Assembly (NCBI RefSeq): GCF_042681745.1 | Contig: NZ_JBHUGF010000010.1 | Span: forward strand, 2,108,001-2,172,000 | Length of the DNA stretch: 64,000 bases | DNA from: Saccharibacillus nicotianae | Lineage (GTDB): Bacteria > Bacillota > Bacilli > Paenibacillales > Paenibacillaceae | Reading direction: 5' to 3' | Part shown: positions 17,442-25,026 of the stretch, piece after piece | Position numbering within the stretch: the stretch's first letter is position 1 | How the letters are laid out: each line of letters opens with the position of its first letter | Notes under the pieces: model-generated | What the model was told of the DNA's origin: nothing | What the model saw: the letters and a program-made list of their open reading frames with translations, nothing else | The model's database searches: none | Program-made: the position numbers and the translations under genes

Positions 17442-18030
17442 GATCTACTCCTCCTTCATGCTGTTCTTCACCGTCTGATCGATAGATCGTAAAGTTTCCC
17501 TGAAATACCATTTCTTCACCTACATAGGTTAGCACTTCTACTTTTGCTTTTCCTTTGCGCGAAGGATTAGATTGAACGTATGCTTTGGCAATACATTTTT
17601 CACCAAGATGAACCGAACGAACAAAACGAATATCTGCTGATGCTGTCAAAGCAATCGCATCGTTAATAACCGCTACTGCCAACGAGTTAGCCTGTGCAAA
17701 AATATGATGTCCACGTGCAATCTGTGTACGAGAAAATATATGTTCTTCACGAATTTCAAAAATTGAAATTCCACTTTTGTCGAGTTGCAGATCAACAACA
17801 TCTCCGATGACTTCATCTAGAGGAAGTGATTTTACCTGATCGTAGGAGCGCTCAGCCATCAACTTCATTCGCTCGCGCAACTCCGGTATTCCGAGTTCCA
17901 TTCGATCCAGACGAATCGTCTGAATACTGACTTTTAATTGTCTGGTTAATTCTTGATCAGTCACAAACGGATTCTCTTCGATAATCTTCACGAGCCTTTG
18001 TTGTCGCTGCCGTTTGGGCAAACGTTCGAT
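17425..18030 (-). CDS. fapR: Fatty acid biosynthesis repressor FapR
   Basis: FapR represses the fatty acid and phospholipid regulon and is released by malonyl-CoA. The protein (about 201 residues) has an N-terminal DeoR-like HTH (VTDQELTRQLKVSIQTIRLDRMELGIPELRER, spanning about 20-52) and a C-terminal hot-dog fold with the malonyl-CoA site region ARGHHIFAQANSLAVAVI. The start is unusual: AAGGAGG (18040-18046) is 9 nt from ATC 18028-18030 (I/M-E-R-L-P-K-R). The nearest in-frame TTGs are 18 nt past the site (18019-18021) or far upstream (18096); there is no in-frame ATG or GTG. It heads the fab operon and lies downstream of its own operator. Confidence 0.93.
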   Translation of the reverse strand: MERLPKRQRQQRLVKIIEENPFVTDQELTRQLKVSIQTIRLDRMELGIPELRERMKLMAERSYDQVKSLPLDEVIGDVVDLQLDKSGISIFEIREEHIFSRTQIARGHHIFAQANSLAVAVINDAIALTASADIRFVRSVHLGEKCIAKAYVQSNPSRKGKAKVEVLTYVGEEMVFQGNFTIYRSDGEEQHEGGVDHDNRH

Positions 18031-18169
18031 GGCTACGCACCTCCTTGGTGTTACGCATATCGCACACAGATTTAGAATAGTTATAGAACATACCAACTAT
18101 ACTCTCTATATTGTTTATTACAATTCATAATATATGTAAACCTATGTGGTTTTAGTTGTTATTCATTTT

Positions 18170-18186
18170 TTAGAACCTGGTACTAA
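18170..18186. promoter_or_regulatory. FapR operator
   Basis: The 17-bp element TTAGAACCTGGTACTAA is a near-perfect inverted repeat (TTAGAACC / GGTACTAA, one mismatch), matching the FapR box described in Bacillus. It begins 6 bp downstream of the candidate -10, covering the transcription start, as expected for repression. It makes the fapR operon autoregulated by malonyl-CoA level. Confidence 0.9.
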
Positions 18187-18192
18187 GAATGT

Positions 18193-18221
18193 AGTATAAA
18201 GCATATTGCTTCAAAAAGAAA
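18193..18221 (-). promoter_or_regulatory. fapR operon promoter
   Basis: A -10 TATACT (18193-18198) lies just upstream of the FapR operator; the hexamer 17 bp further up (18216-18221, TTTCTT) is a poor -35. The transcript would have a leader of roughly 150 nt before the fapR start. Confidence 0.55.
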
Positions 18222-18295
18222 GTGTCTGGTCTAGGTAATCCTGCAAACTTCCTTTTTCTGTGAACATTGTATTCAATACATAAAAGTCTACATAC

Positions 18296-18330
18296 AAAAA
18301 AATAGTACTTCACCAAAAGATGAAGTACTA
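18296..18330 (-). terminator. Terminator after rpmF
   Basis: Arms TAGTACTTCA (18303-18312) and TGAAGTACTA (18321-18330) form a perfect 10-bp stem with an 8-nt loop, followed on the minus strand by seven T. Confidence 0.92.
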
Positions 18331-18343
18331 CCTTTGTGAAAGA

Positions 18344-18517
18344 TTATTGTTTGATAATCTCTCTTGATTTGTATGTTCCGCATACTTTGCAAACGCGGTG
18401 AGCCAATTTCATTTCTCCGCATTGCTCGCATTTCACCAAACCAGGTACTGCCAATTTAAAATGTGTACGACGTTTGTCACGACGTGTTTTGGAAGTTCTC
18501 CGTTGAGGTACTGCCAT
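18344..18517 (-). CDS. rpmF: 50S ribosomal protein L32
   Basis: L32 is a small large-subunit protein. The 57-residue sequence starts MAVPQRRTSKTRRDKRRTH and carries a zinc-ribbon with two CxxC pairs (CEQC, CKVC). ATG 18515-18517 is selected by GGAGGTGGG upstream; the open frame continues six codons further but lacks a site there. It follows yceD by 60 bp, the conserved yceD(ylbN)-rpmF pair, and ends at a strong terminator. Confidence 0.97.
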   Translation of the reverse strand: MAVPQRRTSKTRRDKRRTHFKLAVPGLVKCEQCGEMKLAHRVCKVCGTYKSREIIKQ

Positions 18518-18577
18518 TGTTCCCACCTCCTTCATCTAATCAATCTTATCCAATGAACATATTACATGATCATTAAA

Positions 18578-19084
18578 TCACTTAAAGAAATCTTTGAGTC
18601 CTGCCATTCTAGGATCGATAGGTGTGTTGTCACAACCGCAATCCTGCTCGTTCAGGTTGACTCCGCATGTCGGGCAAAGACCTTTGCAGTCTTCACTGCA
18701 TAATACTCCAGGTGGAAGTTCAAGTACAGCAGCTTGTTCCATATATGGAGCTAGATCAACAGTATCTGTATTCACATACAGCGTATCGTCATCTTCTGCT
18801 ACATCTTCTGGTTCTTCACCATGCTTGAATTCTTCCTGAATCTTGAACTGTAAGTTCAAATCCACAGGCTTCAGACAACGTACACACGCCATCTGTAAGT
18901 CAAGTTTCAGTGTTCCTTGTACATCAACCACTTCATTGACTCTTTGCGCCGCTTTCACATCTACTTGGAGAGGTGTATAAGACAGAACATCGCTATGTTC
19001 CTTCAAAATGGAACTCATGTCAAGCGTGTCATGAAACTCTATCGGTTGATCGCTTTGCGCCAATTTTCTAAATTGAAATTGCAT
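18578..19084 (-). CDS. yceD: DUF177 family protein YceD/YlbN
   Basis: This protein belongs to the DUF177 family encoded beside rpmF; members have been linked to 23S rRNA accumulation in bacteria and plastids. The 168-residue product is acidic and has a C-terminal metal-binding-like region with CSEDCKGLCPTCG and DCGC (four to six Cys) plus an earlier CVRC pair near residue 75. The start is an ATGATG doublet; the second ATG (19082-19084) is 8 nt from GGAG. It is divergent from tmcAL with about 150 bp between. Confidence 0.9.
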   Translation of the reverse strand: MQFQFRKLAQSDQPIEFHDTLDMSSILKEHSDVLSYTPLQVDVKAAQRVNEVVDVQGTLKLDLQMACVRCLKPVDLNLQFKIQEEFKHGEEPEDVAEDDDTLYVNTDTVDLAPYMEQAAVLELPPGVLCSEDCKGLCPTCGVNLNEQDCGCDNTPIDPRMAGLKDFFK

Positions 19085-19161
19085 CATTATCACTCCAAAC
19101 AAACAAAAATTATTATACCGATTATACGCAAGCTTTGTCAATGAATATTTGTTAAGGTATT

Positions 19162-19189
19162 TTGGTTAACACCTATTTTCGTTTATACT
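19162..19189 (+). promoter_or_regulatory. Candidate promoter of tmcAL
   Basis: -35 TTGGTT (19162-19167), 16-bp spacer, -10 TATACT (19184-19189), about 50 bp before the ATG. Confidence 0.5.
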
Positions 19190-19240
19190 TATACCTATAT
19201 TCAATCTCAAAGCTTGAAATTTTGATAAAGGAGCCTACCT

Positions 19241-20461
19241 ATGAAAGTCGCAGGAATTATCGTTGAATACAACCCGCTTCATTACGGACATCTACTTCAT
19301 TTGCAAAAAACGCGTGAACACACACAAGCTGATGCGATTGTAGCTGTGATGAGCGGTGGCTTCACACAACGTGGCGAACCCGCTATTTTTGACAAATGGG
19401 CACGCACAGAAATGGCTTTACAAGCCGGCTGTGATCTGGTGATTGAACTGCCTTCTGCTTATACAGTACAACCTGCTGAATGGTTCGCTTATGGTGCTGT
19501 ATCACTTCTTGAACATACTGGAATCGTAGATTCACTTGTGTTCGGTAGTGAGTCTGGTTCGCTCTCCCAATTACAGGCTTTAGCTGACCTGCTAACGAAT
19601 GAATCACCTGAACTGCGCCTATTGATCCAGAATAGTCTCAAAGAAGGCATAAGCTATCCTCGAGCGCTTGGTCAAGCGGTAGACCGTCTCTATAGTATAC
19701 CAGATCAAGCTACATCTTTGTTAGCAAAACCTAACAATACGCTCGGACTTCAATATATGATTGCACTTAATCGTCTACATAGTTCGATTGTTCCTGCTAC
19801 TATTCAGCGAGAGCAATCTCAATATCATGATCTGCAACCGACTCATCATCAAATTGCAAGTGCTACAGCAGTACGTCAGCTTCTTTTTAACGATGACCAT
19901 CACGTATCTTCGTATTTACCAGAGACTACGATGCGCATTATTGAGCGTGAAATGACAGCAGGAAAAGGCCCTGTAGAACTTAATCAACTATGGCAATCTT
20001 TATTTCATATCATTACGACTCATTCGCCGGAGCAACTAGCACAGTATTATGATATGAGTGAAGGATTAGAATATCGCTTCAAAAAAATATTGCCTACTCT
20101 ACAACATTGCCGTATTACCGATCTGATAACAGCACTCAAAACCAAACGTTACACGTATACTCGATTGCAACGGCTTATCGCTCATTTGCTATTAGGTCAT
20201 ACTACATCGGTATTAAATACTGCACAGCTGGAAAAAGGGCCCGGCTATATTCGTGTATTAGGCTTTACAGATACAGGTAGAGCATTATTACGGCAAATGA
20301 AAAAGACCGCTTCTCTGCCGGTGATTACACGACCAACAGATACCGATCATCCTCATATGGAGCTAGATATTCGTGCTTCCGCAATTCAAGCTTCTTGTTT
20401 TGCAGTACAACAATCTTCTTATTTATATTCGGATTATAGACGTTCTCCGATCAGAATATAG
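19241..20461 (+). CDS. tmcAL: tRNA(Met) cytidine acetate ligase (YlbM)
   Basis: TmcAL activates acetate with ATP to make N4-acetylcytidine at the wobble base of elongator tRNA(Met). The 406-residue protein has the nucleotidyltransferase-like N-terminus VEYNPLHYGHLLHL (about 8-21) and MSGGFTQRGEPA (about 38-49), then the long helical C-terminal part of the family. AAAGGAG lies 8 nt before ATG. It is the only plus-strand gene in the first 23 kb and converges with ylbL (21 bp apart); no clear shared terminator is visible there. Confidence 0.95.
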   Translation: MKVAGIIVEYNPLHYGHLLHLQKTREHTQADAIVAVMSGGFTQRGEPAIFDKWARTEMALQAGCDLVIELPSAYTVQPAEWFAYGAVSLLEHTGIVDSLVFGSESGSLSQLQALADLLTNESPELRLLIQNSLKEGISYPRALGQAVDRLYSIPDQATSLLAKPNNTLGLQYMIALNRLHSSIVPATIQREQSQYHDLQPTHHQIASATAVRQLLFNDDHHVSSYLPETTMRIIEREMTAGKGPVELNQLWQSLFHIITTHSPEQLAQYYDMSEGLEYRFKKILPTLQHCRITDLITALKTKRYTYTRLQRLIAHLLLGHTTSVLNTAQLEKGPGYIRVLGFTDTGRALLRQMKKTASLPVITRPTDTDHPHMELDIRASAIQASCFAVQQSSYLYSDYRRSPIRI

Positions 20462-20481
20462 ACATTTTCAATCTAGGTATA

Positions 20482-21507
20482 TTACGAAGTAGATAATGTA
20501 TCTAATGCTTTCAGTGCATCGTCTAACGTACTCACTGAGATCAACTGCATCGAAGATTTCATTTTGGATAACTGTGCTTTGGCATCTGCGTAATTACCTT
20601 TAGGCACTAGAAAAATAGTAGCGCCTGCTTGCTGAGCAGCGACTACTTTGTGCTGAACACCACCAATTTCTCCAACTTGACCTTGAGGATTAATCGTTCC
20701 TGTACCTGCAATACGATGTCCTCGGGTCAAATCTCCTGCTGTTAATTGATTGTAAATTTCCAATGTAAACATCAATCCAGCCGAAGGTCCACCGATATTT
20801 GTATTTGCAAAGTTGACTTCGTGTCTAGCATCTTCAGGTGCTATTTTTTGCACTTCTCCGATCGATACGCCAAATCCAACACGAGTCTGCCCCTGACTGT
20901 CTTTAAATTGAGTTAGACCAATTTGCTCGGTGACTTGAGCGCCTGCGCGTTCTAACACCACTTTCACTTGCTGACCGTCTTTTTTACTTTTTAATACTTG
21001 TTCCAACTGTTCAAAAGAAGTAATGGATTGACCATCGATAGATACAAATTTATCGCCTGCATGAATCGTTGTATTGGTATCCGGTACACTGACGACAAAC
21101 ACATATTGAGGTTGTACCCGGTAAGGAATACCTGCTTTTTTGTATGCAGCAGCGATCGCATACGATTGTGAACTACTCATATAATACAACTGCTCTGCTT
21201 CGTATTCAGCACGATTACTCTGGATCGTTTTGCGGACAATTTCTTCATTGGAATCGAACAAAGAAGCAATCAGCATCGCTGTATTGGCATACGTCACAGA
21301 TATAGTCGTAAGCATAAATGTTCCTTTTTCATCGTTCTGCCCGCCAGTCACACTGACAATCGGCTTCAGTTCATCTGCGCTACCGGGTCCATTGATCATG
21401 TAAGGTGTTGGCATATACACAAGCACATAGACTAGAATCACGACACAGATGATATACAACAAAGACTGTTTACGGCTCATTGGGGATTTTAATAATCGGC
21501 CAGGCAT
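20482..21507 (-). CDS. ylbL: PDZ-Lon type membrane serine protease (YlbL/SepM family)
   Basis: The 341-residue protein has an N-terminal membrane anchor (about 13-34), a PDZ domain (about 130-205) and a Lon-type catalytic domain with the Ser-Lys dyad: S242 in GGPSAGLMFTLE and K287 in GGVQHKVVAAQQ, 45 residues apart as in Lon. Relatives process peptides outside the membrane (SepM cleaves competence pheromone in streptococci; YlbL degrades the SOS division inhibitor YneA in Bacillus subtilis). AAAGGAG precedes ATG 21505-21507. It follows coaD in the order rsmD-coaD-ylbL. Confidence 0.94.
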   Translation of the reverse strand: MPGRLLKSPMSRKQSLLYIICVVILVYVLVYMPTPYMINGPGSADELKPIVSVTGGQNDEKGTFMLTTISVTYANTAMLIASLFDSNEEIVRKTIQSNRAEYEAEQLYYMSSSQSYAIAAAYKKAGIPYRVQPQYVFVVSVPDTNTTIHAGDKFVSIDGQSITSFEQLEQVLKSKKDGQQVKVVLERAGAQVTEQIGLTQFKDSQGQTRVGFGVSIGEVQKIAPEDARHEVNFANTNIGGPSAGLMFTLEIYNQLTAGDLTRGHRIAGTGTINPQGQVGEIGGVQHKVVAAQQAGATIFLVPKGNYADAKAQLSKMKSSMQLISVSTLDDALKALDTLSTS

Positions 21508-21599
21508 GGTTTTCGCTCCTTTGATTCTTTTACAGCCTACATTCGCGGCTACTTTTATTATCCCATGCTTATGCCTTCAATTCCATATTTGCAATATAG

Positions 21600-22115
21600 C
21601 TATTCGGTATCTGGCCCTTGACTAAATTTTTGCTTTAAATGTTGCTCTATAATAGGAGGTACAAAATCAGACACTTTCCCATTAAAACGAGCGATCTCTT
21701 TGACAACGCTAGAACTTAAATAAGAATATTTTGGATTGGTCATCATAAAAATCGTTTCTGCATCAGGATTAAGTTCACGATTGATAGAAGCCATCTGTAA
21801 TTCATATTCAAAATCAGTCACCGAACGAATACCGCGCACAATCACCTGTGCTTGGCGTTCACGTATGTAATTCGCTAACAGATCGCGAAAACTTTCAATC
21901 GTAACATTTGGCAAATCGGCAGTCACTTCTTGTAACAATTCCACCCGTTCTTCTACACTAAACAGTGGCTTTTTGCTCATATTGTTCAAAACAGCGACAA
22001 CCAGATGATCGAACTGTTTAGCAGCACGATGAATAATATCCATATGTCCCATCGTAACAGGGTCAAAACTTCCTGGATACACAGCTAGATGTGACTTGGT
22101 GATATGTTCACTCAT
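21600..22115 (-). CDS. coaD: Pantetheine-phosphate adenylyltransferase
   Basis: CoaD (PPAT) makes dephospho-CoA from 4'-phosphopantetheine and ATP. The 171-residue protein has the nucleotidyltransferase motif YPGSFDPVTMGHMDII, the RGIR loop (VRGIRSVTDFEYE) and YSYLSSSVVKEIA. ATG 22113-22115 is chosen because AAGGA lies upstream and MSEHITKSHLAVYPGSFDP fits family length; the open frame extends 21 codons further. It overlaps the rsmD stop by 8 nt. Confidence 0.96.
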   Translation of the reverse strand: MSEHITKSHLAVYPGSFDPVTMGHMDIIHRAAKQFDHLVVAVLNNMSKKPLFSVEERVELLQEVTADLPNVTIESFRDLLANYIRERQAQVIVRGIRSVTDFEYELQMASINRELNPDAETIFMMTNPKYSYLSSSVVKEIARFNGKVSDFVPPIIEQHLKQKFSQGPDTE

Positions 22116-22692
22116 GAGAGGGTTGTCCTTCCTGCGCTTGTGGCTCATATTCGTATACATTAATCGCTGTTTCTCCATATACTACATGACGAATACATAC
22201 AAAATGTTCTAGCTCTTGTGGATAATCATGTCCTGATTCGTACTCTAAAACAATCGTTGCTGCTGACGCTAATAGTCCACGTTCATGCATTTCGTTCATC
22301 AATTCAATCCCATTTTTCATTTTGTAAGGAGGATCGAGAAAAACAAGATCAAATGTAGCTTCACGTTTGGCTAGTACTTTGAGTGCGCGCCCTGCTTCAT
22401 TACGGTACACTTCGGCTTGTTCGGTCAAACCAGCCACTTGCAGATTACTACGAATAACTTCGATACTTTTATGTTCCAAATCTATAAATACTCCTTGCTC
22501 TATACCGCGACTGAGTGCTTCTATCCCCAGACCACCTGTACCTGCAAAAAGGTCTAATACTTTACCACCATCAAAATAAGGCCCAATAATACTGAAAATC
22601 GATTCTTTAACTTTATCTGTTGTCGGACGTGTTCCATTCCCGGGTACAGCTTTGAGTGGGCGTCCTTTGGCACTACCTGATATGACTCTCAT
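22108..22692 (-). CDS. rsmD: 16S rRNA (guanine966-N2)-methyltransferase
   Basis: RsmD methylates G966 in the assembled small subunit. The 194-residue protein has the SAM motif DLFAGTGGLGIEALSRG (about 46-62) and the catalytic motif FLDPPYK near 115. ATG 22690-22692 (MRVISGSAKGRPL) is preceded by ACAGGTG; an upstream in-frame start is not supported. It is the first gene of rsmD-coaD-ylbL. Confidence 0.96.
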   Translation of the reverse strand: MRVISGSAKGRPLKAVPGNGTRPTTDKVKESIFSIIGPYFDGGKVLDLFAGTGGLGIEALSRGIEQGVFIDLEHKSIEVIRSNLQVAGLTEQAEVYRNEAGRALKVLAKREATFDLVFLDPPYKMKNGIELMNEMHERGLLASAATIVLEYESGHDYPQELEHFVCIRHVVYGETAINVYEYEPQAQEGQPSHE

Positions 22693-22865
22693 CTTGCATT
22701 CACCTGTCTTTATAATATTTCGTAGCACAGTTTATTTTGCTTCATATGTTAGTTCTACGATGTACAAAGCTATCGTATCATATCATGTCTATGGTTCAAA
22801 AGGAATGTATCATAGGCTTAGACCAGCAGGATAAATATAGTAATAGATAAGCGATACATAAATTG

Positions 22866-22897
22866 AAAAGTCCCTACAATAAACTGTAGGGACTTTT
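22866..22897. terminator. Terminator after nucB-like gene
   Basis: Arms 22866-22878 and 22885-22897 (AAAAGTCCCTACA / TGTAGGGACTTTT) form a perfect 13-bp stem with a 6-nt loop. T runs occur on both sides, so it can act in both directions; the gene it serves is the minus-strand nuclease. Confidence 0.9.
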
Positions 22898-22937
22898 TGT
22901 ATTTTAAAATAGGTATAAATACGACATCTAAAGTTGA

Positions 22938-23369
22938 TTATTGCACTATGAATTTCACTTTGGTTCCATCTGGATATTTGGTAAGTTGATTGCCTACCCA
23001 AGACCCTGCTCCACGATTATCTGATGGGGTAACATAACGGATATCTGCTCCTGTTCCACCTTCCAGACACATCGCCATGGGCCATTCATCACGATCATAA
23101 CCGGACTTGGTAGGTACTCCTTTTAAAGAATCTTCGCGTCGTTGGTCTGCTCCATCGCGATCAATTGTACAGACATCCGAATGTCCATCTGCAATCGCAT
23201 CTTTGATATGATCTGCTGTTTCAGGATAGCGACTGGTTGGAAAAGTAAGTGTGTAATCATAGGCTGCTGCTGCATATACCGTATTATGTATTTTCCCCTC
23301 GCCTTGAAACAAAACCGACATCGTAACCAACATCATAAACGTCATAGCTGTAAACAAAATCTTTTTCAT
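22938..23369 (-). CDS. nucB: Secreted NucA/NucB-type deoxyribonuclease
   Basis: A 143-residue exported protein with a signal peptide (residues 1 to about 34, KK then a hydrophobic stretch ending VYAAAA). The mature domain matches extracellular DNases of the NucA/NucB family: CTIDRDGADQRRE at 67-79, SGYDRDEWPMAMC at 89-101 containing the acidic catalytic residues, and SDNRGAGSWVGNQL near 116-129, with Cys67 and Cys101 conserved. Relatives degrade extracellular DNA in lysing mother cells or biofilms. GGAAGGAAG lies 7 nt before ATG 23367-23369. It is monocistronic with a strong terminator. NucA-like competence nuclease is the alternative within the family. Confidence 0.9.
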   Translation of the reverse strand: MKKILFTAMTFMMLVTMSVLFQGEGKIHNTVYAAAAYDYTLTFPTSRYPETADHIKDAIADGHSDVCTIDRDGADQRREDSLKGVPTKSGYDRDEWPMAMCLEGGTGADIRYVTPSDNRGAGSWVGNQLTKYPDGTKVKFIVQ

Positions 23370-23551
23370 ACATCAACTTCCTTCCATTTTTTATTTAAAT
23401 AAGGTAAGAACTGAGATTATTTTAACGCATAATTGTGATTTTTAAAATAGGTTTATGTAAATTTAACAAACATAAATTGTGAGTAATATTTAATAATCTC
23501 CTTTATTTCAGATTACATTTTACATATAGTTAACATTCAACTTACACAAAT

Positions 23552-23587
23552 AAACAAAAAAAGAACCCTGCCGCTAAACGACAGGGT
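23552..23587 (-). terminator. Orphan intrinsic terminator facing the minus strand
   Basis: Minus-strand arms ACCCTGTCG and GCGGCAGGGT region (23565-23587) give a 9-bp stem with one G-U and a 5-nt loop, followed by TTCTTTTTTTG. No minus-strand gene ends here: the next gene upstream on that strand stops at 24101 and has its own terminator. Confidence 0.75.
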
Positions 23588-23713
23588 CTATATTTATATT
23601 TATTTCAAAAGGGGTATGCTTGTATTTTAACCACTTCAGATGAAATTAATCTGATGATAACCTGAAAATAAGATTAAATTTCTATGTTTTTTATTTATAA
23701 TTTACAGAAATTG

Positions 23714-23721
23714 TCCGATAT
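23714..23721 (+). promoter_or_regulatory. SigD-like -10 element upstream of yjfB-like gene
   Basis: TCCGATAT matches 7 of 8 bases of the motility sigma factor -10 (GCCGATAT), 53 bp before the start. The -35 (expected TAAA about 15 bp upstream) is not well matched (TATAA at 23696-23700). Confidence 0.4.
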
Positions 23722-23773
23722 ATAGTAATGTATGCCTTCTCATCCAATAAAGGCAACGAAAGGAGGTCCTATC

Positions 23774-23950
23774 ATGGATATCGCTTCATTATCCACGGCA
23801 ATGAGCCAAAGCTCGCTTTCGCAAGCTGTAGGTATCAAAGTACTTTCGTTATCTAAAGACATGGCTGAACAACAAGGTCAACAGATGGCAGAAATGCTCA
23901 AACAAGCACCTCACCCGAATTTGGGAGGATCACTAGATATTCGCGCTTAA
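23774..23950 (+). CDS. YjfB family putative motility protein
   Basis: This 58-residue protein (MDIASLSTAMSQSSLSQAVG...) matches the small YjfB family, annotated as putative motility proteins and under the motility sigma factor in Bacillus subtilis. It is amphipathic helical, with Met, Gln and Ser rich repeats and a conserved HPNLGGSLDIRA end. The ATG at 23774 is set by AAAGGAGG; an upstream in-frame ATG has no site. It lies alone between the nuclease and the lactonase gene, with a SigD-like -10 upstream. Molecular function is unknown. Confidence 0.82.
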   Translation: MDIASLSTAMSQSSLSQAVGIKVLSLSKDMAEQQGQQMAEMLKQAPHPNLGGSLDIRA

Positions 23951-24027
23951 AAGGAGTCAAGATCACTTTTGTTCCTTTTTATTTCTACCGAATATGTAGC
24001 CTTGTCTGTAGTACACAGACTTGGGAA

Positions 24028-24073
24028 CAGCGCAAAAAGCTTCAGTCTACATCGATTGAAGCTTTTTGCGCTG
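24028..24073. terminator. Bidirectional terminator between convergent genes
   Basis: A perfect 17-bp stem (24028-24044 with 24057-24073, CAGCGCAAAAAGCTTCA and its complement) with a 12-nt loop lies between the yjfB-like gene and the SMP-30 gene, which converge here. Confidence 0.9.
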
Positions 24074-24100
24074 TCTTTATAGAATATCCACGATCATATG

Positions 24101-25003
24101 TTACGATATCGATTGCTCAAGCTTAGATGCACGTTGACCCTGATTAAAAGAAATCGTAGGCATACCTTTCACACCTGGCTTAACCATAAATAAACCGCCT
24201 GCTAAAGGTTGGTCTTCGCTATCATCTTGTGCTGTAGTAATATACAGCTCGTCCAGATGTTCTCCACCAAACGCACAAGAAGTTACACAATTTACAGGTA
24301 ACGATACTTCTGCAATCACTTTACCGCTGGTTGGATCTATACGTGAGACACGTTGACCTCCCCAGCGAGCGACCCATAACATCCCTTCTGCATCGATCGT
24401 CATTCCATCAGGATATCCTTCACTTTCATCTACTGTAGCAATCACTTGTTTATTCGAAATGGTACCTTCTTGTACATCATAATCAAAAGATACAATTTCA
24501 AGTGTAGGGGTATCGATATAATACAACGTGCTATGATCAGCGCTCCATGCTAATCCATTAGACGTAGAGACTTCATCAATTAGCAAAGATACATTGCCTT
24601 CTGTACTCAAGCTATAAAATGCGCCTTGCTCTGATTCTCCATTCAAACTCATTGTTCCTGCAAGAAAACGCCCTGCCGGATCACATTTGCCATCGTTAAA
24701 TCGATTACCCGGTCTGCCTTCTTCAGGGTCGTGAATCAAGATTTTCTCCCCTGTCTGAATATTGAAGCGATACAGACCACTAATCAGTGCGACAATGACT
24801 TCATCTTCTAAATAAGGCACAACAGCACTAACATGCTCGCCAACATCTATAGTACGATCTTCATTGGTAGACGGATCATAAATATGCAATTGATAGCCTT
24901 CGATATCTACCCAAAATAATCGCCCAAATTGTTGATCCCAACTGGGGCCTTCGCCTAATTTGGCTTTGGCATCGACCACAATATTTGCTGTATAAGTTTT
25001 GAT
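24101..25003 (-). CDS. SMP-30/gluconolactonase family protein
   Basis: A six-bladed propeller lactonase (about 300 residues) likely hydrolysing a sugar lactone. Family features: AKLGEGPSW near the N-terminus (metal-binding Glu), NRFNDGKCDPAGRFLAGTM near 100-120 (Asn/Asp ligands), STSNGLAWS near 150 (Asn ligand) and SEGYPDGMTID near 200 (Asp ligand). AAGGAGG (25011-25017) lies 7 nt before ATC 25001-25003, which would give (M)KTYTANIVVDAK; the first conventional start, GTG 24977-24979, is about 30 nt from the site and gives a shorter N-terminus. No ATG, GTG or TTG lies between. It is last in an esterase-lipase-lactonase unit, 23 bp after the SGNH gene. Confidence 0.88.
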   Translation of the reverse strand: MKTYTANIVVDAKAKLGEGPSWDQQFGRLFWVDIEGYQLHIYDPSTNEDRTIDVGEHVSAVVPYLEDEVIVALISGLYRFNIQTGEKILIHDPEEGRPGNRFNDGKCDPAGRFLAGTMSLNGESEQGAFYSLSTEGNVSLLIDEVSTSNGLAWSADHSTLYYIDTPTLEIVSFDYDVQEGTISNKQVIATVDESEGYPDGMTIDAEGMLWVARWGGQRVSRIDPTSGKVIAEVSLPVNCVTSCAFGGEHLDELYITTAQDDSEDQPLAGGLFMVKPGVKGMPTISFNQGQRASKLEQSIS

Positions 25004-25026
25004 AAGTACCCCTCCTTACATTTCCA

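Noticed and set aside
18200..18260. Second hairpin (AAAAAGGAAGT / ACTTTCTTTTT) between rpmF and fapR
   Set aside because: It overlaps the fapR promoter -35 and is mostly AT; the strong rpmF terminator already explains termination.
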